64,000 nucleotides of DNA from assembly GCA_963734665.1 (NCBI GenBank), contig CAVTIR010000004.1:1054001-1118000 (forward strand), in the 5' to 3' direction. Of this stretch, positions 41,808 through 49,924 are shown in pieces. The position numbers and the translations under genes are program-made. How positions within the stretch are numbered: the first letter of the stretch is position 1; the number at the start of each line of letters is the position of its first letter. This stretch comes from Trebonia sp963734665. Lineage in GTDB: Bacteria > Actinomycetota > Actinomycetes > Streptosporangiales > Streptosporangiaceae. The notes beneath the pieces are model-generated. The model was not told the DNA's origin, did not search any database, and saw nothing but the letters and a program-made list of their open reading frames with translations.

Positions 41808-42038
41808 CTAGCCCGTCATCGCCCGCTCGCCGAACTGGATTGCCAGGTGCTGCATCCAGGCCAGCAGGAGCTCTTCCTTGGTGCCGAAGTAGTACTGCAC
41901 CAGCCGCAGGGACACGCCCGCCTCGGCCGCGACCTCGCGCATCCCGGTGGTGTGCAGCCCGCGCTCGGCGGTGGTCCGCAGCAGCGCGTCGGCGATCTGC
42001 CGCCGCCGCTCCTCGTGATCGACCCGCCTCGGCACCAC
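41808..42038 (-). CDS. TetR-family DNA-binding domain only (truncated)
   Basis: 76 residues: a full TetR HTH (RRRQIADALLRTTAERGLHT, then REVAAEAGVSLRLVQYYFGTKEELL) followed by one helix (AWMQHLAIQFGERAMTG) and a stop. Normal TetR proteins are about 190-220 residues, so the ligand-binding and dimerisation domain is missing. It is divergent from the alpha/beta hydrolase gene and there is a palindrome between them. Either it is a remnant or it acts as a short DNA-binding protein. GTG start at 42038. Confidence 0.7.
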   Translation of the reverse strand: MVPRRVDHEERRRQIADALLRTTAERGLHTTGMREVAAEAGVSLRLVQYYFGTKEELLLAWMQHLAIQFGERAMTG

Positions 42039-42097
42039 TTCACCGCATTCTTTTGCTCTGCTTTTACTCGCCCTTTACTTGTCGGGCTCGTTGATGA

Positions 42098-42112
42098 TAC
42101 GGTCGTACCGTA
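42098..42112. promoter_or_regulatory. TACGGT-CGT-ACCGTA palindrome
   Basis: Perfect six-base arms around three bases, between the truncated tetR and the hydrolase gene, 55 bases before the hydrolase start. Likely the operator of the original TetR protein. Confidence 0.6.
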
Positions 42113-42167
42113 AAGAAGGTGGGAGACGGCTCGCTGAGCGGCGGGCGCCGATAAAAGGAGGCGGGAC

Positions 42168-43127
42168 ATGCCCTGGCTCAAGCGCATCACCCGCGCAGCG
42201 GGCCCGGCATCCGAGGGCGAGCCGGGGTCGTGGGTGAGCGGCGCGGCGCGGGAGAAGTTCATGGCCGCGTACGAGCGGGTCTTCGCGCTGTGGCCGCAGC
42301 CGCTGGAGGAGTTCGACGTCGAGACGGCGACCTCGACCACGCGGGTGCACGCCTACCGGCCGTATCCCGGCGGTGCGCCGGTCGTGCTGCTCACCGGCGC
42401 GGGGGGCAACGCGTCCGGCTGGTACCCGCACGTGGCCGCGCTTGCGGAGCTTGGTCCGGTGTACGGGATCGATATGCCCGGCGACCCGAACCCCAGCGTC
42501 GCGCGCGGCCTGATTACTCCCCCGGAGAACTGCGCCGCCTGGCTGGACGAGCTCCTGGGCAAGCTCAGTGACGGCCCGGCGCACCTGGTCGGCTTTTCCC
42601 TCGGCGGCTGGGTCGCCATGAACCAGGCGATCCGCGGGCCTGGCCGGGTCGCCTCCATCACACTGCTCGATCCCGCGGGGCTCGCCAAGCTCGACGCCCG
42701 GTTCTACCGGTGGCTCACCATCACCGGCCTGGCCACCCTGGCCCCGATGCCGCTGCGCCGTCACCTCGCCCGGTGGTTGGACACCCCGGGCATGCTGCAG
42801 CAGGAGATGATGACGCTCATGTGGGCAGGCATCCGCGGCTACCGGAGTGAACCGAAGAGAATCGGCATCCTCACCGACGACGAACTCCGCGCGATCAGCG
42901 TCCCGACCCTGCTGGTCACCGGCGCCCGCAGCGCCATGCTCACCCCGGCGCAGGCCCGCACCCGGGGAGGCCTCATGCCGCACGCGGAGGTCGCCGTCGT
43001 CCCAGGCAGCCACGGCGGCTTCAACCGGATCGACGAGCTGAATGACCGGATGACCGCCTTCATCAAAGCCCAGGCCGCTGGCAAGCAGGCGGCTCGGCCG
43101 GCACAGCCGCAGGCAGACAAGGGGTAG
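42168..43127 (+). CDS. Alpha/beta-fold hydrolase
   Basis: 319 residues, ATG with GGAGG seven bases upstream. The alpha/beta hydrolase core shows VVLLTGAGGNASGWYPH (oxyanion region), the nucleophile elbow GFSLGG with its Ser, and the late VPTLLVTGARSAMLTPAQA and VPGSHGGF bearing the catalytic His. The N-terminal cap carries KFMAAYERVFALWP. Substrate not known; carboxylesterase or haloalkane-dehalogenase-like enzymes share this layout. It is probably controlled by the TetR site at 42098. The C-terminal 20 residues are an Ala/Gln/Pro tail. Confidence 0.87.
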   Translation: MPWLKRITRAAGPASEGEPGSWVSGAAREKFMAAYERVFALWPQPLEEFDVETATSTTRVHAYRPYPGGAPVVLLTGAGGNASGWYPHVAALAELGPVYGIDMPGDPNPSVARGLITPPENCAAWLDELLGKLSDGPAHLVGFSLGGWVAMNQAIRGPGRVASITLLDPAGLAKLDARFYRWLTITGLATLAPMPLRRHLARWLDTPGMLQQEMMTLMWAGIRGYRSEPKRIGILTDDELRAISVPTLLVTGARSAMLTPAQARTRGGLMPHAEVAVVPGSHGGFNRIDELNDRMTAFIKAQAAGKQAARPAQPQADKG

Positions 43128-43132
43128 CGGAC

Positions 43133-43297
43133 ATGAGTGTTTCCAGCCGCGCGTTCGTGGCCATGCTCAAGATCGGTCCGCCGGTGACAGGCGACGTGAC
43201 CGTACAACGTGACGTGCCAGTCGGCGCGCCGGACGGTGCGGAGCTGCTGACCGACGTGTACCTGGCCGGCGGGCGGAGCCGGCCCCGTCGCCCGTGA
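43133..43297 (+). pseudogene. N-terminal stub of a CocE/NonD-type hydrolase
   Basis: 54 codons starting ATG five bases after the hydrolase stop. VQRDVPVGAPDGAELLTDVYLAGG is the first strand pair of X-Pro-dipeptidyl-peptidase/CocE-type hydrolases (normally R-D-G-x-x-L-x-x-D-V-Y near the start of a protein of several hundred residues). It runs into SRPRRP and a stop, and no further part is found downstream. A deletion probably removed the rest. Confidence 0.6.
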
Positions 43298-43707
43298 GGA
43301 AGCCCGGTTCCTGCTCGTCGGACCCGAGGTAACTTCCAACGCCGCAGCAAACCGGATGGGAGCTACACCACAGCGCCGTGAATCGCTTCCGGCGCCGGTC
43401 CTCACCGCCCCGGTGCCCTCACGCCGGAGGAGCGGGCGAACCGCAGCCCCCACGGCCCGCGAATATCGTTCCGGGCCTTCGCCGGAATCCTCGACGAATG
43501 ACCAGTCACGAAGCTGACAAAACGCCTCGCCTTGTTCTCGTGAGTCACCGCGATCCCGGCGACGGCACGCCAGCCGCCTCGGAGCTGTGGCCGCAGTTTT
43601 CGGGCCTGGTCGCTACGAGCAGGTGGCGGATCGGAGTTATGCCGTAACCGTCACGTTCGAGGGAGTCGGCCTAGGGGCAGATCGCACCATCCGCGCGGAT
43701 TCTCCGC
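43298..43707. other. Intergenic, no recognisable gene
   Basis: About 410 bases after the CocE stub. A short plus-strand frame at 43498-43647 encodes 49 residues (starting MTSHEADKTPRLVLVSH) without recognisable features and without a clear ribosome binding site. I see no repeat or regulatory site here. Confidence 0.4.
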
Positions 43708-44013
43708 ATGCTCGGTGAGATTGAGATTGAGATTGAGATTGAGGAGTGGAAGTTTCTCGCGGAATTGATCGACAATGCCTTCGACGACTTCAGCGAGATC
43801 ATGATTTTCATTATATTAGAGGCGGCCGCGCGACGATGTCGATTCTCACTGTGCGCCAACATCGCGTCCGCCCCCGAGCTCAATGCCTTCGCCATTGCTG
43901 TGGCCGCGTGCCCTCTGTTGGCGCTCCTGTTGTCAGTCGAACTGCTCAACCGTGCTTTGAAACGGCACCGCTTCCAAGCTGCCACATTTCGTAGTTTCCG
44001 CATTCTGCCGTGA
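43708..44013 (+). CDS. Possible small protein with Glu-Ile repeat
   Basis: 101 codons beginning MLGEIEIEIEIEEWKFLAEL. The first part contains a GAGATT hexamer repeated 4.5 times (43717-43743), coding (Glu-Ile)n, followed by LIDNAFDDFSEIMIFIILEA and a hydrophobic stretch (FAIAVAACPLLALLLSVELL). The DNA is clearly less GC-rich than its neighbours, with GATCATGATTTTCATTATAT. The 3' end overlaps the convergent LysR gene by 68 bases. No homologue recognised; it could be foreign DNA or non-coding. Coding status is uncertain. Confidence 0.25.
   Translation: MLGEIEIEIEIEEWKFLAELIDNAFDDFSEIMIFIILEAAARRCRFSLCANIASAPELNAFAIAVAACPLLALLLSVELLNRALKRHRFQAATFRSFRILP
43717..43743 (+). repeat. GAGATT hexamer repeat
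   Basis: Four perfect GAGATT units plus GAG. A slippage-prone hexamer that would change protein length by two residues per unit without shifting the frame. Confidence 0.9.
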
Positions 44014-44857
44014 TCTCGGCCGTCGCCTGAGCCGCGGTGAGGAAGTCGTCGACCAGCGGCGAGGTGCGCGATGCCGCCACCGCGAGGCACACCTGGTCGG
44101 GCGCCAGATCCGGGACGGGCACGTAGCTGATGTCCGGATGTGAGTAGAACACGGTCGCCGAGCGGGCCAGGAACGAGATGCCCCGGCCGGCCGCGACATG
44201 CTCGAGCGTCTCGTCCACCCCGCGCACCAGGTACCCGGCGTTAGGGTGCGGGCGCCTGGTGGGCTGCGTGCTCGTGTCGGCATGCCAGACCAGCGGCTCG
44301 CCGGCCAGGTCGGCCTCGGTGACCTGCTCCTTGCCGGCCAGCCGGTGGCCGGCGGGCAGCACCGCCACCCGCGGTTCGGTGTACAGCGGGGTGACGCGCA
44401 GGCCGGCCTCGTCGATGGGCAGCCGCACGTAGCCGACGTCGATGCGGCCGTCGAGGAGCATCGGGGCCTGGTCGTCCCATTCGATCCGCTGCACGTCCAC
44501 GATCACGTCCGGGTGCCGGGTGGCGAACTGCCGTACCGCCGGGGTGACCGGGATGCCTGCCCGGTAGCCGACCATGAGCCGCTGGCTGCCGCGCGCGGCC
44601 ATGGTCACCCGGCGGCGGACCGCGTGCGCGGAGGCCAGCAGCGGGCCGGCGTCGGTCAGCAGCTGCCTGCCGGCGTCGGTCAGCGCCACGCCGTGGCTGT
44701 CCCTTGTGAGCAGCGGGGTGCCGAGATCGTGTTCCAGCGCGCGGATCTGCCGGCTGAGCACCGGCTGCGCGATGTGCAGCTCATCGGCGGCGCGGCCGAA
44801 GTGCAGCGTGTCGGCGACGGCGACGAAGTAGCGCAACTTGCGCAGGTCCAGATCCAT
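43946..44857 (-). CDS. LysR-family regulator
   Basis: 303 residues from ATG 44857, with GGGAGG upstream; an earlier in-frame codon adds 21 residues without a good site. The N-terminal winged HTH is LRKLRYFVAVADTLHFGRAA, DELHIAQPVLSRQIRALE; then DLGTPLLTRDSHGVALTDAG; then the periplasmic-binding-like effector domain (RLMVGYRAGIPVTPAVR, RIDVGYVRLP). It is divergent from the SDR gene and probably its regulator. The 3' end extends past the usual size into an AT-richer region (CGNYEMWQLGSGAVSKHG). Confidence 0.9.
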   Translation of the reverse strand: MDLDLRKLRYFVAVADTLHFGRAADELHIAQPVLSRQIRALEHDLGTPLLTRDSHGVALTDAGRQLLTDAGPLLASAHAVRRRVTMAARGSQRLMVGYRAGIPVTPAVRQFATRHPDVIVDVQRIEWDDQAPMLLDGRIDVGYVRLPIDEAGLRVTPLYTEPRVAVLPAGHRLAGKEQVTEADLAGEPLVWHADTSTQPTRRPHPNAGYLVRGVDETLEHVAAGRGISFLARSATVFYSHPDISYVPVPDLAPDQVCLAVAASRTSPLVDDFLTAAQATAEITAECGNYEMWQLGSGAVSKHG

Positions 44858-45119
44858 GGGAGCCTCCCGGTCCGGCGATGCCTCCAGGGTATCGCAACGG
44901 CTGAAAGAGGTCTTGGACACCCATTCAGGCCAATGGCATCCTTAATAGGTACCCGATGGGGCCAGAGCGAATTCGGCATAAGAGTTCGACATCGGAACTT
45001 GATAGCAGGGCCCGGCGCTCGCGCTGGCCGCCTTCACAGGGGGTGTCAATCGCTAGTTTAAGTACACAGACCGGCATGCATAGCTGTTTCGAATAACCCA
45101 TCAATTCAATGGAGTGATC

Positions 45120-45854
45120 GTGGGAAAGCTCGATGGCAAGGTAGCGGTGATTACGGGCGGATCAACCGGCATGGCGCTGGCCGGCGCCAAGCTGTTCGTA
45201 GACGAAGGAGCGCATGTCTTCATCTCGGGCCGGCGGCAGGAAGCGCTGGACGAGGCCGTCAAGTTGATCGGCCGGAACGTGACCGGCGTGCAGGGCGATT
45301 CGGCCAACCTGGATGATCTGGACCGCTTGTTCAACACGGTCAGGCGGGAAAAGGGCGCGGTCGACGTGTTGTGGGCAAGTGCCGGGACGGGCGAGCAGCG
45401 CAGGCTCGGCGAGATCACGGAGGAGCACTTCGATGCCGCCTTCGGGCTGAACGCGCGCGGCACGCTGTTCACGGTGCAGAGGGCGCTGCCGCTGCTCAAC
45501 GACGGCGGCTCGATCTTCATGACCGGGTCGAACGCCTCGCAAGGGGGCTACCCCGGGTGGAGTGTGTATGCGGCGAGCAAGGCCGTGCAGCAGGCCTACG
45601 CCCGCGTGTGGCTGGCCGAGCTGAAGGACAGGCGGATCCGGGTGAACGTGCTGACCCCCGGCCAGGTCGCCACGGCGAAGCAGGAGGAGTTGTTCGACGA
45701 GGAGACGAGGCGGCAGTTCGAATCCCTGATCCCGCGGGGAAAGATGGGCCGCCCTGAGGAGATCGCGACGGTCGCGCTGTTCCTCGCCTCGGACGACTCG
45801 AGCTACGTGAATGGCATGGAGCTGGTTGTCGACGGCGGCACCACGGCGATCTGA
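45120..45854 (+). CDS. Short-chain dehydrogenase/reductase
   Basis: 244 residues from GTG 45120, five bases after GGAG. Classical SDR: cofactor loop GKVAVITGGSTGMALAGA, WASAGTG in the NAG-like position, catalytic Ser in MTGSNASQGG, Tyr-x3-Lys in YAASKAVQQA, and LTPGQVAT. GRR after the second strand (ISGRRQEALDE) points to NADP(H). The C-terminal SSYVNGMELVVDGGTTAI is typical. The substrate is unknown. LysR control from the divergent gene is likely across the 262-base gap. Confidence 0.9.
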   Translation: MGKLDGKVAVITGGSTGMALAGAKLFVDEGAHVFISGRRQEALDEAVKLIGRNVTGVQGDSANLDDLDRLFNTVRREKGAVDVLWASAGTGEQRRLGEITEEHFDAAFGLNARGTLFTVQRALPLLNDGGSIFMTGSNASQGGYPGWSVYAASKAVQQAYARVWLAELKDRRIRVNVLTPGQVATAKQEELFDEETRRQFESLIPRGKMGRPEEIATVALFLASDDSSYVNGMELVVDGGTTAI

Positions 45855-46245
45855 GCGGGAGGCACTGGCATGTGCAGGTATGCCGACAAGAACGCGTTAT
45901 CTACTGGTGGAGTGGTATCGCTCGTGAAGCAGGGCTCTGGAGGGAATTCGTGATCGATCGAATATGAGCCTGTTCCGACCGGATGCCAGCATCTTTCCCT
46001 GCACCTCCGCCAGCGCCGAGCTCTGCGGCTTACCCAGATGGGCGTCTGCTGGACCGGATCTTGACGCTCCGGGAGACGGCGACTGCGAGTCGGCAGCCTG
46101 AAGCGGCAGGTCAGAGGCGATAAGCCGGGATGCCAGGGTACCTGACAAGCAGCAGCTGTCCCAGCACGTCGCAGCCGACGCTCTGGGCCTGACCCGGCAC
46201 AACGAGACAAGCGAAAGCTCGAGAACAAGGAAGAGAGCACGCATC
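45855..46245. other. Intergenic with possible gene remnant
   Basis: 391 bases. Just before the next start, the frame of the reductase stays open upstream and reads KQQLSQHVAADALGLTRHNE, which looks like a leftover of a small regulator but is too short to name. AGGAAGAGAG near 46228 can serve as the ribosome binding site. Confidence 0.35.
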
Positions 46246-46872
46246 ATGAGCAGCATCAGCATCATCGGCACCGGGAACATGGCCCGCACCATCGGCACGC
46301 TGGCGGTAGCGGGCGGCAACACCGTCGAGGTCATGGGCCGCGATCAGTCCAAGGCCGCTGACCTGGCCAAGGCTCTCGGCGGCGGCGCCACGACGGGAGA
46401 GTGGGGCGCCGTCCCTGCCGGGGACATCGTCATCGTGGCCGTGTTGTACGACAGTGTAGTTCCGATCGTCGCCGAGTACGGAGACGCCCTCGCGGGCAAG
46501 GCCATCATCGACATCAGCAACCCCTTCAATTCCGAGGCCGATGGGCTGGCCACCAGCGAGGACACCTCGATCGCGCAGGAAGTCGCCAAGGCGGCCCCGG
46601 CCAGCGCCAGCGTGTTTAAGGCATTCAACACCATCTTCCGTCATGTCCTGGAGAAGGGCCGGCCGCTCGACGTCTTCATCGCTGGCGACAATGCGCAGGC
46701 CAAGGCGGGCGTGGAGGCGTTCATCGAGAGCCTCGGGCTGCGCCCGCTGGACGTCGGCGGCCTGAAAATGGCGCACTGGCTGGAAGGAGCGGGCCTGGTC
46801 GAGATGGGCCTCGCCCGCCACGGGGTGGGGAACTGGGACCTCGCCCTCGGCGTCACCGAATTTCACGGCTGA
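46246..46872 (+). CDS. NADPH-dependent F420 reductase-like oxidoreductase
   Basis: 208 residues. N-terminal Rossmann motif ISIIGTGNMARTIGTLAVAGG, then VEVMGRDQSKA (phosphate-binding side of NADP), DIVIVAVLYDSV, GKAIIDISNPF and VFKAFNTIFRHVL, matching the F420:NADPH oxidoreductase-like family (hydride transfer between NADPH and F420 or an unknown acceptor). Many members do not act on F420, so the substrate is uncertain. It is followed 74 bases later by the tail of a second family member. Confidence 0.85.
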   Translation: MSSISIIGTGNMARTIGTLAVAGGNTVEVMGRDQSKAADLAKALGGGATTGEWGAVPAGDIVIVAVLYDSVVPIVAEYGDALAGKAIIDISNPFNSEADGLATSEDTSIAQEVAKAAPASASVFKAFNTIFRHVLEKGRPLDVFIAGDNAQAKAGVEAFIESLGLRPLDVGGLKMAHWLEGAGLVEMGLARHGVGNWDLALGVTEFHG

Positions 46873-46946
46873 GCCGCACCGCTCCCCGGTCCAAGCCGTC
46901 GGCGAACGGGGGCGCCGTGCGCCCTGACAATGGCTGATGGATCACC

Positions 46947-47288
46947 TCGAGCGAGCTGCTGCCGCGGTACATCCCGGACGCCATGCTCGTGACAGCGTTC
47001 AACAACATCTTCTTCAAGCACCTGCTGTCACTCGCCCGCCCGGCGGGGGCGGCCGACCGCTCCTACCTGCCGATCGCCGGGGACTCCGCGCGGGCGAAGG
47101 CGGCGGTGACCGAATTCATCGACTCCATCGGGTACAGCGTGGTAGACGCAGGACCGCTGGCCGATAGCTGGCGGCAGGCGACGTACACGCCGGTGTGGGG
47201 GACCCCGTACGGGCCGTTCTCGAACGAGAAGGGCCAGCCAGTCGGTGAGGACGCCATCCGCGCGGCACTGGCCACCGCAACGCGGTAA
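46947..47288 (+). pseudogene. C-terminal fragment of a second F420-reductase-like gene
   Basis: Reads SSELLPRYIPDAMLVTAFNNIFFKHLL in frame without a start codon, then LPIAGDSARAKAAVTEFIDS, IGYSVVDAGPLADSWRQAT and PVGEDAIRAALATATR. This is the second half of the same family as the gene just upstream; the Rossmann half is missing. An internal ATG at 46983 could start a 101-residue product without the cofactor site. Probably a remnant after deletion. Confidence 0.75.
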
Positions 47289-47326
47289 CCGCAAGTTGGC
47301 GCGGGCCGCGGTATGGTCCGGCCGTG

Positions 47327-47440
47327 TTATGGCCTCGTCCGGTAGGCGTCGGGCGGGGCCACAACGCAGAACTCGTTGCCGTCCGGATCCGCCAGGATGT
47401 GCCATGTCCAGCCGTTCTCGCGAACCGGACGCCCGTAAGC
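47327..47440 (-). pseudogene. Tail of a VOC (glyoxalase-like) protein
   Basis: The last 37 or so codons of a VOC-superfamily protein: RPVRENGWTWHILADPDGNE then FCVVAPPD and a stop. DPDGNEFCV with its metal-binding Glu is the terminal strand of actinobacterial VOC proteins. Upstream (from about 47440) the frame turns into Pro/Arg-rich non-homologous sequence, so the first three quarters of the gene are gone. Confidence 0.65.
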
Positions 47441-47571
47441 GCGGGCGAGCTGAGGCCGCCTCGGCCGGTCCGGGCAACGCGGGAGTAGTGGCGGGCCAGG
47501 CACCGGCCCCGTCCGCGGATTCGGCGGCCCCGGGACCCGGGGCGCGGACGCATAGTGGCAAGGCCGGTTAG

Positions 47572-47919
47572 TTAAGTCTTGTTGTCGTCTGTCAAGGGGG
47601 CGGCGATGACGGCGATGTCGATGGTGGCCTTGCAGGTGGCCCGGTCGACCTTGCCGAGGGCGCGGTACTTGGACAGGGCGCGTTTGACGACGCGGGGGCT
47701 GACGCGGGGCCTGCGGCCGGGCATCAGGCTGGCCAGGACAGCGCGGCCGATGTCGCCGGCCAGGTCGGTGACGGGGCCGGCGGTGACGCCGGCCGCCAGG
47801 ATTACCTGGTCGCGGGCGGTGTTCAGGGCGATGGTGAAGCTGGCCCGGTCGGGGTCGGTGCCCGGGACGGTGGCTGCGGCATCGGCGATGGCGCTGCGGA
47901 TGGCTGCGTCGGTAGTCTT
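47572..47919 (-). mobile_element. IS4-family transposase remnant
   Basis: About 115 codons of a transposase C-terminus fused in frame to the methyltransferase gene. The DDE catalytic part and the outer end of the element are absent. This is the only clear insertion-sequence trace in the window, and it sits among other broken genes. Confidence 0.7.
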
Positions 47920-48567
47920 GCGGCGCGCGAGAATGATTCCCCCCAGCTTGCTCTCGGCCGAGGTAAGAGTCCTGTGTGTCTCCACCGCAAAGCCGGCATC
48001 GTCGAGCCACACGGCCATTTGGCCATGCTGCCGTCGGTGGACGGTGACGTTCATCGGGTGCCCTCCATAGCCCTGGGTTATCTGCCGCGACTCTTCACCG
48101 ACGTGAAAGCCGAGTAGCAGCGGCCCGCTGGGCCGGACGACCCGGTGAAAGTGCGCGAAGACGGAGGGCATGTCTTCGTCGGGGACGTGGATCAGCGAGT
48201 ACCAGGCGACCAGGCCAGAGACCGAAGCGTCGGCAAGGGAGAGGTCCGTCATGGAGCCGACCTCGAATTGCAGGCCAGGGTGCTCTTTTCGGGCTACTTC
48301 GATCATCCCGGGTGACAGGTCGATGCCGAACGCGTCCACGCCCATTTGATGCAGGTAGGCGGTTATCCTTCCCGGCCCGCATCCCACGTCCGCAACTGTC
48401 CCCCCGCCCTGCAAGCGCACTGCGCCCGCGAACGACGCGAGGAACGCGCGCTCCTCGGGCGTTTCATCCAGCAGGTGACGGGTCAGCTCTGCATAACTAC
48501 CAGCGACGGCGTCGTAAGACGCTCGCGTGTCTTGCAGCCAGTTGTCCGTACGCGGTCCCGTTTCCAC
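47572..48567 (-). CDS. SAM methyltransferase running into an IS4-type transposase tail
   Basis: 331 residues in one frame. Residues 1-216 are a class I methyltransferase (VADVGCGPGRITAYLHQMGV, GIDLSPGMIEVARK, YSLIHVPDEDM, VVRPSGPLLLGFHVG) that reaches its natural end at GGIILARRK. From 217 on (position about 47919) the sequence becomes the C-terminal part of an IS4-type transposase: IRSAIADAAATVPGTDPDRA, LASLMPGRRPRVSPRVVKRA, LSKYRALGKV. No transposase catalytic core is present. The methyltransferase is probably still functional with a foreign tail. ATG 48567. Small-molecule substrate unknown. Confidence 0.8.
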   Translation of the reverse strand: METGPRTDNWLQDTRASYDAVAGSYAELTRHLLDETPEERAFLASFAGAVRLQGGGTVADVGCGPGRITAYLHQMGVDAFGIDLSPGMIEVARKEHPGLQFEVGSMTDLSLADASVSGLVAWYSLIHVPDEDMPSVFAHFHRVVRPSGPLLLGFHVGEESRQITQGYGGHPMNVTVHRRQHGQMAVWLDDAGFAVETHRTLTSAESKLGGIILARRKTTDAAIRSAIADAAATVPGTDPDRASFTIALNTARDQVILAAGVTAGPVTDLAGDIGRAVLASLMPGRRPRVSPRVVKRALSKYRALGKVDRATCKATIDIAVIAAPLTDDNKT

Positions 48568-48666
48568 GGCCGCAGACTACTCTCCTACGATCCCCAGGTG
48601 CCTGCCGGTGACAGCGTCAGTGAAGCCCGAGTGATACGCGTGCGCTCCTGAGCTCGCGCGTTGGCG

Positions 48667-49830
48667 TCAGGAACGAAGGGTGCGCAGGCCGGTGCGGATT
48701 TCGCTGACCAGGATCTCGGGCTGTTCCAAGGCCGCGAAGTGCCCGCCCTTGTGGGCCTCGCCGTAGTGGATCAGATTGCTGTAGGTGTCTTCGATCCAGC
48801 TTCGTGGCAGGCGTGGGATGTCCTTCGGGAAGACGGTCACCGCGACCGGAAGCGTCAGCTTCGGGCCGGCGAAGGTGCCCGATTTGTTCTCCCAGTAGAT
48901 GCGGCCGGACGACGCTGCGCTGTTGGTGAACCAGTAGAGGGATATCGCGTCGAGCATGTCGTCCATGCTGAGGGCGTCCTCGGCGAGCCCGTGGTTGTCG
49001 GTCTTGGACTGGAACTTGTCGTAGATCCAGGCTGCCTGACCAGCGGGAGAGTCCGCCAGGGCGAATCCGACAGTCTCCGGCTTCGTGCCCTGAAGGTGGT
49101 TCGACCCGCCGAGATCGCCGGTGTAGAGGGCGAGGGTCTCCACGGCGTTGCGCTGTCCGGGCGACAAGGTGTCGGGTATCTGTGCGGGAAAGGCGTACTG
49201 GGTGTTCAGATGAATTCCGAGAAGTCCCTCAGGTTGCATGGCCCCGAGGGCGGTGGTGACGACGGCACCCCAATCGCCGCCTTGCGCGGCCCATCTCGTG
49301 TAGCCGAGACGCTTCATCAGCTCCACCCACGCGCTTGCGATGCGCGATACAGTCCACCCGGTCTCCGTGGGCTTCTGGGAGAACCCGAACCCGGGGAGCG
49401 ACGGGACGACGACGTCGAATGAATCGGCGGCGTCTCCTCCGAACGAAACCGGATCGGTCAGCGGGCCGATCAGCTTCAGGAACTCGACGATCGAGCCCGG
49501 CCATCCGTGCGTGAGTATCAGCGGCATCGCGTTGGGATTCTTGGACCTGACGTGGATGAAGTGGATGTCCAGCCCATCAATCCCGGTCAGGAACTGGGGG
49601 AAGCGATTGAGCCCGGACTCGAAGCGCCGCCAGTCGTAGCCGCGCTCCCAGTAGTCGACCAGAGATCTGGCGTTCTCTACGCGAACCCCTTGCGACCAGT
49701 CGCCCACCGTTTCCGGATCCGGCCATCGAGTTCTGGCCAGTCGCTGCTTCACGTCGTCGATCTCCGAATCCGAGATCGAGACGGTGAACGGGCGGACGAG
49801 GGGCGAGGTCGGCGGCGTCGGTGCGGTCAT
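48667..49830 (-). CDS. Epoxide hydrolase (EPHX1/microsomal type)
   Basis: 387 residues from ATG 49830 (AGGAGA upstream); an in-frame codon 45 bases earlier is less likely. The N-terminal EHN domain (FTVSISDSEIDDVKQRLART, RWPD) is followed by an alpha/beta hydrolase with the oxyanion motif HGWPGS, nucleophile Asp in QGGDWGA and PSLPGFGFSQKP. The C-terminal catalytic His is in HKGGHFAALEQPE. It adds water to epoxides. It is divergent from a TetR gene with two tandem operators between them, so induction by an epoxide or aromatic ligand is likely. Confidence 0.92.
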   Translation of the reverse strand: MTAPTPPTSPLVRPFTVSISDSEIDDVKQRLARTRWPDPETVGDWSQGVRVENARSLVDYWERGYDWRRFESGLNRFPQFLTGIDGLDIHFIHVRSKNPNAMPLILTHGWPGSIVEFLKLIGPLTDPVSFGGDAADSFDVVVPSLPGFGFSQKPTETGWTVSRIASAWVELMKRLGYTRWAAQGGDWGAVVTTALGAMQPEGLLGIHLNTQYAFPAQIPDTLSPGQRNAVETLALYTGDLGGSNHLQGTKPETVGFALADSPAGQAAWIYDKFQSKTDNHGLAEDALSMDDMLDAISLYWFTNSAASSGRIYWENKSGTFAGPKLTLPVAVTVFPKDIPRLPRSWIEDTYSNLIHYGEAHKGGHFAALEQPEILVSEIRTGLRTLRS

Positions 49831-49869
49831 TGCCTTCTCCTGAGCTTCGAAGCACAGCGCAACTCTCCG

Positions 49870-49914
49870 TTGCACACTGGTGTGCAGTCTAATTCATTGC
49901 ACGCTGGTGTGCAA
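49870..49914. promoter_or_regulatory. Two tandem TetR operators
   Basis: TTGCACACTGGTGTGCAG at 49870-49887 and TTGCACGCTGGTGTGCAA at 49897-49914. Each is an inverted repeat TTGCAC-N6-GTGCA(A/G), and the two start 27 bases apart. They lie between the divergent epoxide hydrolase and tetR genes, 10 bases before the tetR start and 39 bases before the hydrolase start. Confidence 0.85.
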
Positions 49915-49924
49915 CAATGGTGTC

